A DNA stretch of 64,000 nucleotides from the NCBI RefSeq assembly GCF_901709675.1, contig NC_051089.1:9981476-10045475 (forward strand), written 5' to 3'. Below the pieces are notes generated by a model that searched no databases, was not told the DNA's origin, and worked only from the letters and a program-made list of their open reading frames with translations. Within the stretch, counting starts at the first letter, position 1. Each line of letters starts with the position of its first letter. Shown one piece after another: positions 35,962 through 47,505 of this stretch. The position numbers were made by a program, and so were the translations under genes. This DNA comes from Syngnathus acus. Taxonomy: Eukaryota; Chordata; Actinopteri; Syngnathiformes; Syngnathidae.

Positions 35962-37428
35962 TAATTTAGCTAATATAATCTAGCTCATCAGTTATCTCTA
36001 ATAAAATATGATTGCATCCGTATCTCCATACAAGGGGTGTGATTCACACATTTTAAAGTGTTTCAATTGGATTCACTCATAGCTTTTAAATCAAAAGCGA
36101 TTTTACAATTCGGTTTTTGGTACAACGCTGCTCCCCCCCCCCCTTCAACCCATCTTTCCTGTCTTGTTCCTTTTCCTTGCCGGCTGCTGACTCTTCTGTT
36201 CTGGTCTTTTTTTTTTTTGTTCTTTTATAACACGAATTAATCTCACAGCATATTACTTTTGATAGTAAACTATGAGGATGGGTTTCTCTTCTGGCCATCA
36301 AGTCACTTCCCATTTGTTCGAGCTTTTCTATGCTGAAAAAAAGTGCTCTATAAATAAATCGTTTTGACTTTGCTTTATTGGGGTGTTGGGGGGGCCTTAG
36401 ACCCAATGTGGGGGTTATGTCGAGGGGTGATCATAAATATCAGGAGCTGCAGGGAGACAAAAGGGCTAAAATGGAAAGGCTTTGCTGGACGAGGGGACCC
36501 GGCCATGTCTTGTATCTCGGCCATTTTTCTAGTGCGCTTAGAACTCAGTCAGGGGTTTAATTGGAATCCAGACTTCAAAGGAACCTTCGGCCCATCCCGC
36601 ATCCCTCTCCCCTCCCTTCCCCTCCCATCTCCACCCCGGTACTAACTCCCTTGCCAGCCTCCACTCTCGTCCATCGCTCAGACACAGACCGTGACCACTA
36701 CAATATCAGAGAGCGCATCATCATGCACGACCTCATCCAAAATTGACTTTGGCACTATTTGCAAAAGATTTTGTCTTTAGGTGTGTGGATGCTCTTTTGT
36801 TCCAGTCAGTCCGGATCCATGTTTGTGTTGTAAATTGCACTGCCAAGTGTGTTTTTATACAAGGATGTGTTTATTTGCTGGCTATTTGGGATCCAATATT
36901 TCTATGAGCAAATATACAATTCATTTCATAGGTTTTAATTTAGCACTGTGTATCACTGAAATTGTTTTCAAACAAAAGGTTGGTTTAATTCCAATACCAA
37001 GTAAGGAAAACAGATATTTTCTCAACATTGACAACAAAACGTTATTTAAAATAAAATGAAATAAATTGCTTCTTAATAATTCTATTCACCTGAATCTCAT
37101 AAGCAACCAATTACCAAAAACATTGGAGAAACTTTGACAGTTACAAAAGCCTCTCTTGTGTTGTATTGCACAAGTTTTATGACAGCTTTCCCCCATTCAG
37201 TTTGATTTCTAAGAATTCTTTGTGCTGATACTCTGGCATTTTTTGGCTTCTGTGTAAAGTAATGTATGTGGAACATTTCTGAACAGAATTCCAGGTTATT
37301 CTTTTTCAATGCCGCTATTTGGCAGCAAGCATTCTGATAACCGATGAATAAGACAGAATTGCAGTTGCTCGTCAATAAAAGAAATTATTTTGACAATCAC
37401 ATAAATGGGTTGGCATGTGTTCGGGGTA
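35962..37428. other. No gene seen; pyrimidine-rich patches
   Basis: An 11-base C run at 36133-36143 and a CT-rich patch at about 36590-36650. The rest is AT-rich, and frames are short. Confidence 0.6.
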
Positions 37429-37830
37429 GTGTTTCACCAAATACCAGTACCAGTATTGAATTGTGAATTTTAGGTGGCAAAATACCATTATTTCCAAATA
37501 TCGGCACTAAGGGGAAAAATAAAAGCAAATGTGCCCAAACTCTGTCACAGCCATAGACTGACACGTATCAGTTGAAATTGTAAATAAATAAATATCCGAG
37601 TCTGGTTGTGCGTGACCTTCCAACTTTATCGAGTACCTACTATTGTTTTATTTTTTTTTATTTTATAAAATAAGGCGTCTGCACATTTTGAGCTGGCTTC
37701 CTCGCTCGCTCCCCTTCACTGAAGCGTGTCGTGACTCACTCGCTGCATTTTAGTAACAGAGACTGTGCCCCTTTCTGTTTCGTCAAGTGCTAATGTGGAC
37801 TTATAAATACTGTTAGATACTATTGTGAAA
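37429..37830. mobile_element. Possible decayed hAT-type DNA transposon relic
   Basis: Words such as ccaaataccagtaccagtat and atttccaaatatcggcact resemble the 'gtatcggtacc'-type ends of a fish DNA transposon family, also seen at 46.25 kb. The inner 'gaagcgtgtcgtgactcact' to 'cagagactgtgcccc' segment is a familiar-looking internal part. No intact terminal repeats or target duplication could be defined. Confidence 0.3.
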
Positions 37831-39290
37831 CACAATATCTATACGGCCGGTTGGATTCAGAACGATCATGCGATCGCTAGCATAGACGCCAGAAATGTAT
37901 TTATTGTGTGTGTCATGATCACTCACTCTATAGTATACCTCAAAAAGGTCTTCTTTGAGTAGTAGGTTACAGACGGGCCTAAATTCCCCTAAATCCTCTA
38001 TACTATATATTATTTATTAAATAAATGCCTTTTTGACACTATTAAAAATTAACAGGATCCTTAAAGCTGTTGTATTGGATCCTAATGCTGTGTTGTATGT
38101 TTAAATGTCTCGAAGCCTCTAGTTTGCCCTCAAGCTTGTAAAAATGCAGGCATTTATAAATGTCAGATAATATTCCACGACGCAGAATCTTCAAACCATA
38201 AATCCTTATCAATCACGCCTATGGTGGTATTTAAATGATATTATTCTACGGGTTAGCACATCACAATTTTGTTTGCCCTTTAGCTGCTGTGTTTAAAAAG
38301 GCTATGCAATTATAATCAGCTATGTGATACATAATCTTAAATGGCATGTTATTTTGAATATAATCTTAATCAATATATCACGACAGACTTGTAAATAAGA
38401 AACGCAATCGTACGTGCCAGCTGCTGAGAATCATTAAATAGTCTGGTTGCTAAAAAAAGTTTATGGTGGATTTAAGTCACATAAACAAGTCTTCCTGCAT
38501 AACATTGAATGCAAGGATTTCACTTAACTTGTAAGTGTATGATATATATTTTTTTTTTTGGGGGGGGAGAGTTGGAATTTGTGTTGAAGGAAAAAAAAGT
38601 TTTTACAAATGTATTGTCAGGGGGTCTCTATCAGGAGGTTGAATTGTAATTTTCTCTTAGCTGAACCTCAAGAATTAGACTGTTTGTAGTGATATTTATA
38701 AAAGCCTCCCCAATACTTTTCTTCAGCGTGCAATTTTTTGAAAAGGGATATACAGGAATTGCAAAAGATTTTTATCTTATTTTAACAACGCACTATACAT
38801 ATTTTGGGGGGTTTATGAATCACTGGTCAGAAGAGCACTATGTGATATTTCCTGTGGAAGATGATGTTGAATCAAAGTTAAAGATTAGGCTTTTTCCTTT
38901 TCCTTTTGGGGATTTTGCACCAGATCAGCTCATCACAGTGTTTTCTGCATATAGTAAAAAAATGTTTTCTTAATATTTGCATTGGTTTAGATGCAGGCCA
39001 CCTAAGGAACCAAGTGAATGTCCTTGTGTGACTCTAGAGGGGTGACATTTGAGTGGACCCCTAAGTGACTTCTGATATGGGGCTAAGCGATTAATTGGTG
39101 CTTATGATTAGTTTTTTCTATTTTTTATCAGCTTCGATAGTTCTAAGCATGGCTTCCCTGACGCCATGCAATTGGTGTTGTCCAGTTATCGACCTTTCTG
39201 ACCCTCTCGCAAGTAATATTAAGAAAAGCAGCCAGCCACTTTAATTCCTGCGAAGAAAGAGACAAGAACAATATCATGTTGAGTTTTCCG
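37831..39290. other. No gene seen; AT-rich noncoding
   Basis: AT-rich with a T run followed by a G run near 38551-38567. A 94-codon frame at 38689-38973 has no recognisable features. Confidence 0.6.
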
Positions 39291-39291
39291 T

Positions 39292-39475
39292 ATGACAAGC
39301 TGGTGGAAGGCAAGGCAGTCACAGTCTTGCGCTGAACAGTGCCAGATGTGGTGCAAAAGTGGAGATTTCTGGACTTGTTGGAAACTTTTGACCCAAAGTA
39401 TGTCCTTCCAAACTACTAATATTTTGCAGAGGCCACCTTGTCTCACCTGTACAACTCTGTTTTGTGAAATACAAC
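39292..39475 (+). pseudogene. Possible hAT transposase remnant
   Basis: In one plus-strand frame the residues FLDLLETFDPKYVLPNY (39348-39416) are followed by a stop and then YFAEATLSHLYNSVL to about 39465. hAT/ZBED-type transposases have a segment of the form FLxLVxTLDPRYxxPSRxxFxExxxPxLY, which this matches in order and spacing. At least two in-frame stops and a frameshift (CEIQHLKLY in another frame) show that it is dead. No terminal repeats were found. Without a search the assignment is tentative. Confidence 0.42.
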
Positions 39476-41160
39476 ATCTGAAATTGTATTTAATTAACTC
39501 ATTCACTGCTAGCTGTTTCAAAGCAGAGTTTTGATATTGCGACTCCTTTTACAGCCTCTTATGACATTATATGTGTTCCGTGACAATACAGCTGACCTAC
39601 CAAAAGAAAGAATAGACTCTCTTTTCACCAGACTAAAATGTTTGTCTAACTTTCTCTTGTGAAGAGCCTAAACGTGTGCGACTCCCAACATATTGACAAT
39701 CCTCTTCCTTATAAATGACGTGACAAGGTTCCCCGCCTGTATCTTCGACTCAAAAGCTGTGCTGATCTCAAATTCAGAACTATCCTAAACCGCAATCTAC
39801 AGGGATGTACTATTCATTAGTGGTTTAAAAATCTGGATCTCACAAACAAGCGTGAGACCCTCTCCACCTCCTTGAAAAATATTTACTTGATTGATGCAAA
39901 CATTACATCAATGGTCGTTATTGGTTGAATTCCGGTTGGCGATTATAAACATCCACAAAAGTGAAGGAGGTAAGGATCGTGTTTACATGCATGTTTTGAC
40001 TAGATGAATATTTTCTTCCAAGAGGATGAAGAAGTCCCTGTTGCGGTGTTACACTCTGGAAGCTAATAGTATAGATTCAAGCGCTGATAGAAGTGAGGTA
40101 GAGGTGCTTATTTTGCATCCCGTATGAAGGCATGTTGGCTCATAAAAGCTCAGGCCGTATAATGACGCTTGAACAGCCACTTTTGTCTGATTTCATCTGC
40201 AGACTAATGATCACTTTGCCGTCGAACTTCATTTCCTCTCAACGTTAGATTACAACTGTTTTTCCCAGTGATGAAGTGTTTAAAAAAGAGAGTCAAATGT
40301 CTGAGGTACATTTGTGAAATGAGGCGGCATAAGTCCAGTTTTTCTAGGCAATTGAATGAATTGTTAAAATAAGATCTTGAATGTAACTGAAGTATTCCCG
40401 TCCCTTGACGTTTTTTTATTTCTTCACCTCTTGTCTCGACTTAGGCTGTGTTGCAGGGTTAGAAAATAACAACTCTCTCCTGAACAAAAAGTCCTACATT
40501 GTATTTTTTAACAGAATAGTTTTTTGCGATGCTATTGTGTTTGCACAGTTTGCTTTGTAATGTAATTACTGCCACCCACATCCAAATCTCGACGCGATCA
40601 CTTCTCGATCACTTCACAATCAGCAGCACAAATATTGAACAATTCTTCATAAAAGAGCTTCCAAGTTGTTTAAAGCCACTTACACCAGACCAACTAAAAA
40701 TAAAATGTTGAATTACACCTTGATTTAACACAGCCGACAACATAGTCATTGGTAAGCCTTTCAGTCTGATTGTGCAATGCTAAAGTCTTTGTTGCGGTAC
40801 GATAACCCTTTAAACAACGGATTGAACAGAAATGGTACAGCAACACAGGTAGACAGACGATATCACGATATTCATTCTTTATATTGTTTATCTTCTGCAT
40901 AGAGTGTTTTCTCTTAGTGCCATACTGATGCGTTGAGTGGAACTGAGACGTCTCCATGAACAGTACATCCATCAGTCAATCTTATCCCTCTCTGTGGTCC
41001 AGTTAGGTGGACAGGAAGGAGCAAAATATTGGTCTTTCAATTAATGGAGACAAAAACAGTTTATTTTTAATTATGTCATTATCTTGTTCAAAAATAATAT
41101 CTGTGATAATTTTCTATACACATAACATTGTTCGTTTTTTGTGGGGGAAAGCTGTAACAA
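39476..41160. other. No gene seen; possibly repeat-derived start
   Basis: The stretch just after the transposase remnant (ttaactcattcactgctagc, 39488-39513) resembles a common fish repeat phrase, but its boundaries are unclear. The rest is AT-rich noncoding sequence. Confidence 0.5.
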
Positions 41161-41164
41161 GTTA

Positions 41165-41257
41165 GTAGTATTTCCATTCATTTTTATGGTAAAAGTGTTC
41201 TGACTTACAATTGTGGTCATGAAAGAATCAAATTTTTATCTCAAGGCCACCACTGTA
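41165..41257. mobile_element. Short copy of the 'ccactgta' MITE family
   Basis: It contains 'tttccattcatttttatgg' and ends in 'tatctcaaggccaccactgta', the terminal sequence shared with the copies at 44.9-45.3 and 54.0-54.3 kb. The TIR consensus I infer starts CAGTGGTGCC and is flanked by TA, like pogo/Tigger-type elements. The left boundary is approximate. Confidence 0.55.
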
Positions 41258-42165
41258 TGTGACTGTTTTTGTTTAGTCTGACACTGACAAAAAAAAAGGT
41301 TGAGGAAACGCTTTTGCTAAATACTTTGAGCCAACAAGGCAAAGTAAAGTCTCCAGCCATGAAATGTGCTTCAATCGAACGCTTTTTCGTTGCTCCCAAA
41401 GTGAGACAACTGTTTTCACCGCTTGTAACCACCCTTCCATTAACAATGACCTTATGCCTGAAAAATCAATTGCCTTTCACAGTTAACTTCACGAGCCTAC
41501 TTTTGATGAATGGAAAACTGTTTGTCTTATTTTTCCCGTTTGTTTAGATGCTTATTCTCAGCATTTAACTGCCTCAAAATACTGAATAAAGTTAAAAGTT
41601 GGTGCAGTTTTGGCATCATTACAGAACATACTTATCCTTTGTAAGTTTTTGACTAACAGTTCTATTAAATGTTGTGATTGACATTAAAGAAGGTGCGAGA
41701 GTCCAGAAACAATGGGGGGAATTGGATAAAATGAATTAAACAAAACAAAAAAACCTAAGCAGAAGATGGCTGTTGGCCTGTTCCAACCTCCTGAGGTTTC
41801 ATTGAGAGGATATAGTGTCCTTTCTTCTCAGTCACATTTGAAATTAATATTGCATGAAATAAGGCAGCCCATAAGGCTTTTGTAATCACGGCAGGTTAAT
41901 AGAGGGAGTAATATTCTTTTTTCCTTTTTTCCCTCTTTGACAGATTCTTATCCATACGGCTTTCCCCCCCCCCCATCACGAGTGTATTTGAAGGCAAATG
42001 CTGCACTCGTGTTTCTTATCTCCTTAAATTTTTTTCCCCGAGTGCTTTTATTATTATAAGAATTTATGCTACATGGCTGATGCAGATCTTTTTGTGAGAA
42101 CTAATTTCCCACTCTTAATAGGATGCTGAATTTTGGGGGAAAATACAGCTTCATGTTCTTTGTTT
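41258..42165. other. No gene seen; noncoding
   Basis: Includes a C run near 41964-41973. The 41760-41920 part (gaaattaatattgcatgaaat, ggttaatagagggagtaat) has regulatory-like texture but no firm call. Confidence 0.55.
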
Positions 42166-42169
42166 GTTT

Positions 42170-42420
42170 CGTCTCTCCATTTTCTGCTGTGCACACATGA
42201 CGCAAAACATGGCCGCCGCCTGTCAGAGTTCTAGATGTCATGTAATTGCATGTAACACCTGCAGCATTCCTTCAGAGTAAAAGCGTTCTCCTGATGCATT
42301 GAGGCCTGCCGCTCCCAACGACAATACCGCTGTACATGTGACACCCCCCACATGGCTCCCCGCGGATCATTCTTTATTACTCCCATCTCGTGTCCATCAA
42401 GGCTTGGTCTGCTGACATTA
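42170..42420. promoter_or_regulatory. Candidate conserved noncoding element
   Basis: Balanced complex sequence with retained CpG (catggccgccgcctg), tgtcatgtaattgcatgtaa (near-octamer) and 'gatgcattgaggcctgccgc'. No exon-like frame. Candidate by composition only. Confidence 0.27.
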
Positions 42421-43218
42421 TGGCACCTAAGGAGAGAATAGGGGAGAGAAAAGGAGGAGAGCAGTCACACTTACGGATATACAAGCTTGACAGACTTTCC
42501 TTCTGGCAGAGTGGGGACAAATAACGCTTGGAGACAGCCAACTCCAGAAGTAGGATTTCTCTTAAATTGGACCAGCGTTTCACACTTGTACATATATACT
42601 TATATGCAGGCTTGCATCGTTGTTATCTAAAAAGACACACAGTGAAGACTAATAATACTAATACTACTACTACTAATAATATTTAGTTAATTAGTTTTGG
42701 ATGTGATCATTTTGCAGATTAAATCTGAGGTATGTGTTTGGTATTTATGGATCTTCAAACCCAGCATAAAGCTTTCATGTTGTTTGGATGAGGTATTACT
42801 CACATCAGTATGCAAGTTTTGCACATTTGCACCTATTCACACATTCATCATGATGTAATACGACTGATCTGCATAATGTATCAATCAGGAAAAAAAGTGT
42901 CGTGAATGTGTAATGTTCGAAATAGACTTACTGGCTCAGAGCGTGGTGATGTTGAAGGGTCTGGTAATGTAGCTCAACAACGTTGAGGGATTCTGTGTCA
43001 CAACAGTAACCCAAATATGATGCTTTCAAAATGTATTTTCACTAAAATGGCAAAAACAGTACATCACACAGAAGTTCTTTTGCTTATGTTACAATTAACC
43101 AGTTTAACACTTTCTTTACCCTATGCCAGATAAACTAGATGCTTTATCTTAAAATTGTTAATCACAGCTTTGTTTTGGTAATACAGGTAGAAATTAGAAC
43201 ATTTCATTTAAAACATCT
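42421..43218. other. No gene seen; contains an (ACT/AAT)n tract
   Basis: Imperfect trinucleotide repeats of act and aat lie at about 42649-42680. The rest is AT-rich. Confidence 0.65.
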
Positions 43219-43317
43219 GCGTCTTATAGTCTGGTGCGGTTTATACAAAAACTGATTTTCCCTTCTAGCTGGTGTAGGTTATATTCAAGTGCGCCTTATA
43301 GTTCGGAAATTACAGTA
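43219..43317. mobile_element. Decayed copy of the 'ggactataagtcgc' MITE superfamily (right end)
   Basis: Reads gcgtcttatagtctggtgc... and ends in 'gcgccttatagttcggaaattacagta' (43291-43317), a diverged version of the right end seen at 13594-13620. Internal 'ggtgtaggttatattcaag' words match the subterminal repeats. The left terminal repeat is not identifiable. Confidence 0.75.
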
Positions 43318-44880
43318 AAATGGAACTGTAACTGCAGTATTTTCTCACTTTCTTTATAATTTCCAAACGCGTATGTTCTCATAAATCAATGCCTTGTTTT
43401 TTATTTAGTCTGATTTGAATTACAGCCATATGCCAATAAGCAACAGAATTCTGAATATCACAAGATTTGAAGAAATCTGATGGCTAGTGGGAGAACTCAT
43501 TACAGTTCGATTTTGAGTAAGAGACATATTGAAGGATCTTTAAAATAGTGAGAAATGGCATTTCATGACATTTTCATTAATTTCTCAGGAAATATTGCAC
43601 GGCCTTTTATTAAATCTGCAGTCATATATAACATCTAGAGTTGTCCGGGCATACGCGAGACATTAGTTGCAGTTTTGATGGAGAATCGAGCAACTGGCCT
43701 TGGTGGACGTCTCTAAATTGTTCTTCTCTTGTTATTGCTACTATGTTTTCTTTATTGACAAGCTTTTATGGACATCATTTATTTTTAGATGCAGATGATG
43801 TACCCAATTTCATTTGGATGATTTCAACCCACATTATTTCCTTATTCAGCAGGATTTTGTCATTGAAAATATAAGCTGTAATTTGCAATTTAAGTAAACA
43901 TGGAATGTTTGGCGAAACGGGACCATTGGGGTTAGATGGTGCATGTTGATTTATAGCGAGTGCAAAGCCCCCAAGCGAGTGCAAAGCCCCCAAGCAGAAA
44001 ATTCAGTGTCTCAAATAGAGATTGGCCTGTGGCCTTTGGTGTGATTGGTGACCCAAGGTGAGGCACTTAGTGATTTATCTCTCACATGTCCTCTCATCCC
44101 TCTCGCACTTTGTCGGAGCAGGGCATGCTAAAATACATACAGTAACACTTTTCTCAGAGCTCTCGCCATGGCCTTGACTCTCCGTCTGTGTCCAGGAACA
44201 TAACCTAGTCTGGACTGGAAAGCATAGGTTGCAAAAGCCCTGCACCTCAGGGGGTCAGGGTTGCCACTGTAGCGATGATGGGTCAAAGATGTTGGAGAAA
44301 AGGTCAAACTGAGCACCGTGAATGCATAAAAACCTGTTTACTACATTTTTCTGTCCGGGTTGTTTTTCCATCTAAGGTGTTTTCAGCAATAATAAGGCAC
44401 TTCCATTCATTTGTGCACACTTGCTAATACACAAGTCTATGATCCATGCTCCAACTCACACACGCACTTTACTCCCCCATACTGTCACGGAGGCTTTCAG
44501 AGCCCCACTGCTGTCTGAAGCAGAGGTTGGCTAATGAGGAAGTGTCTTCTCAGTTGAGTGGACTTGATGCCACAAGGAAAACCAGCAGAGTCAGCCATAC
44601 ATCTTATCTATCGTCTCTCTGGTAGATGTGTGTCTACAGTATCTATGTACACAAATTCTATGAGTGTGTAAGTCAGTGTGTATTCATTTCGAGTGAAGTG
44701 TAAAGCCAGACGCAATCCCTGACACGTTTTCCGTCATGGGACTTGGTCCGACACGTCCGGTGCTGTGGGATGCTTTAAAAACAGATTTACAGTGATTTTC
44801 AGTGCCATTATTCCTGCCAGCTTTGACTGGTAGTTGCCCTTCTTCTCCCAGTATGTCTTCATGCTGAAAGAAAGCTGCTG
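43318..44880. other. No gene seen; contains a perfect 2 x 19-bp duplication
   Basis: The unit gcgagtgcaaagcccccaa occurs at 43956-43974 and 43975-43993 with no change. The surrounding sequence is noncoding. Confidence 0.6.
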
Positions 44881-44884
44881 CTCC

Positions 44885-45349
44885 ATATCAAATCATCTTT
44901 TCCTATTGAAATGAATAGAAATGCAAATAATCCGTTACAGCACTCCCTCCCTTACACCCCAATACAACACAAATGCTTGAATTTCAATGAAGGAAAATAT
45001 TACTCATCCAAACATACAATGATGGCATATTTAAAACAACTTAAACCATTTTGTCACACTAAATAAATTGTATAGACACTGTAATCCACTTTCTGGCACG
45101 CCCATGTTGGCCACCTGGGGGTTCTATAAGACAGAAAGATGCACTGTTCATCAAGATATTTCAATACCTCGCAGGTCATCAGTGCGGCACTAATTTATTT
45201 ATTAATTGTTATTATTATTTTTAAGTGCTGGTTATTGTGGAGTGAGTTGAGTTCACTGCCACCACCCAGCAATCGTATCTCACATTTTTCTCGCTAGTCG
45301 AAGCAAAAAATTCGAAGATGAGTCACTCATATCTCAAGACACCACTGTA
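44885..45349. mobile_element. Copy of the 'ccactgta' MITE family, longer form
   Basis: The left part has 'tcctattgaaatgaatag' and 'aaataatccgttacag', and the right part 'gtgctggttattgtgg', 'gtcgaagcaaaaaattcg' and the end 'atctcaagacaccactgta'. The right-hand part aligns by eye with 47410-47505 and 62776-62917. No coding sequence, so non-autonomous. The left terminal repeat is decayed and the start is approximate. Confidence 0.6.
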
Positions 45350-46249
45350 TTGCCTGATGATAGCCCAGAGGCAATAACTTTTTCATGTGACCTGCTACGT
45401 TGGCCCCTCGCAATGAACTTGCATGGTACCCGAGACAGGCAGCCATTTACAGGCGGTGGAAGGTGATAATGAGCTCCTGCATTGAGTGTCAGTCACCACC
45501 ACGCTTTGTCCTTGAAATGTGCAAGGGTGTGTGGGTGTGGGTGGCGGTGGGCTTGACAGTGGAACTGTTTGAAGGGGCCCATGTGTGGAGGTGCAAATGA
45601 CTGCAATAGGCCACAAAGGGTGATTAGTGACCTCTGCACCTCTAAATAGCCTCGCCTCACATATCATGTGAGAATAAATGCAATTTTTGAAAGTAAATTA
45701 TGAAATTATATGAAATTGATTCTGGTGGCTGTAATAAAAAAATATTACTAAAAAGGATCCTGATGGAAACATCTGTGCAATTGGGGATTTGCTCTGTGCG
45801 AGCACACATGTTCATGTGCATGGCTACTTGTAAATTTTCTGACCTGGACCTCAGTGACCTCTGTCTTCTACTCTTGTCTGGGGCCAGACTACCGTCTCCT
45901 CAGGACTATATATCAAATTAACCATAAAAAAATAGCACATTGCTCCCCCTTAGCAGCACACTGGAAACTAATGAGAGATGCACCATCAGCCGTACAAAGA
46001 ATCCACTCACCACCTCCAGTGGAGTGTTCTGGGTAATAACGGAAAAGGGGTGTTGAAGACAATTTGATCCCTCACAAGAAGTATATTACCCCTCCAGTTG
46101 GTGTGCTTGTGTGGTAACCATTTTACCTTTATCCAGCTACATGGTCAATCCCAAGGCTCATTTTCAAGGTGAGAATGGTTTTTGCAGGGACTTTTAAGAC
46201 ATAATTTTGTGATTTTTGTTGTTGTTTTTAGTATTCACGTTTCATTAGA
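45350..46249. other. No gene seen; noncoding
   Basis: Mixed sequence with short frames. No named repeat. Confidence 0.6.
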
Positions 46250-46345
46250 GATGGATGAGTACCAATACCAGATATTGGTACGAGTACCGATACCGGCTTA
46301 ATTTCAAGATTTCGGCGCTTGAGAAAATTACTATATCATTATACA
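46250..46345. mobile_element. Possible hAT-type DNA transposon end
   Basis: The string gagtaccaataccagatatt and the following ggtacgagtaccgatacc form an imperfect set of direct and inverted 'gtaccgatacc' words, as found at the end of a common fish DNA transposon. 46346-46640 is very AT-rich and may be its interior, but no second end is visible. Confidence 0.35.
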
Positions 46346-47172
46346 GTATTTTAAATTTTGTCATAATTTATTAAAATAATTGACTAAATAATAAATGTTA
46401 AATGAACATGTAACATTAATTAAAAATAAATCAATTAAATGATATCATGAGCTGTTACAAAATTAATGAATCAAGGTTAATTAACAACTAAAAAAACCAC
46501 AATGATTACAGCAATTTTTACTCAACTGTTATCATGAAAATTCTCTTTGGGCCAAAATAAAAAAAACGCATTGGCTAAATGAATGTTTGATAAATTATAA
46601 AAAACATTCCTCAAAATCTTGTATGTAGAACCCCCATCAAGGGTGATGTGAAGATTACGGTCTGCCTTACTAAAATTCATTAACTTACTTGCTGTTAAAT
46701 AACTTGCTTAAGGTAGTACAATGTGTTCCACTATAAACTGGTTCACCCCAGCTGAACCACACCCCATACCGACCTCTATCACCTCACCCTTATTCACACA
46801 TATTTATTTTGTGCACACATGTTGTTTGTCAACGTGCGGTTCGTGTGTTACATGTTGCTGACTGGCAAAAAGCATCCTGTGCGCGGATAAATAATGAGGC
46901 CAAAAGGGCTTTCTCTTGTCGCTCCACGCCATCAACGACTGATGCCAAAGTTGACGACTCAGCTATTCTCTGCCCATTATATGCTGTGGACACTGGGCTC
47001 GTCCTGCGGAGGCCACACATGTTAAAGTGTGGTCTACTTTCTGAGAGCATACGTTTTCCTGTGCCCTTAACAGTCAAAGCGCCTTTACAACAATTTATTG
47101 TAGTGGGTATTTTTTTCTCTTATGAGGCAAGGTCTTGATTAGGATAAAGTGCGCTTAAGAAAACCAAACAAA
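46346..47172. other. No gene seen; AT-rich, then mixed
   Basis: AT-rich to about 46640, then mixed sequence with conflicting frames on both strands (46809-47138). Confidence 0.55.
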
Positions 47173-47505
47173 TACAGTGGTGCCCGGAGATGCGAGTCTA
47201 AAAAAAGTCAACACACTTACAAATTCTCTTTCCCCAATGAAATGGGAGTAAAGTGCCATTAATTTGTTCCTTCCTGTGCTTAAAGGGTCACAAGACTGTT
47301 AATGGAGTTTTTGAGTTAGCATTAGCAGACTAAAGATTTTTAACATTTTATTCATATTCTTTAAGACGAAACTTTAAACGAGATTGGCAATAAACCACCG
47401 GCAGCTTCTTTTTTTTCTAAAATGGTTCTCTATTTGTCAGAGTGGTGCTTATTGTGATGTGAGATGAGTCACTGACCACATACTGCGCTTGTAAGTTAAA
47501 GCAAT
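47173..47505. mobile_element. Copy of the 'cagtggtgcc' MITE family (left end present)
   Basis: The left end ta-cagtggtgcccggagatg (47173-47192) is the reverse complement, with changes, of the right ends at 45349 and 41257. The interior has 'tttccccaatgaaatggg' and 'gccattaatttgttcc', then 'gtggtgcttattgtgatgtg' and 'gcgcttgtaagttaaagc', which match other copies. The right terminal repeat is missing or decayed. Confidence 0.6.
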
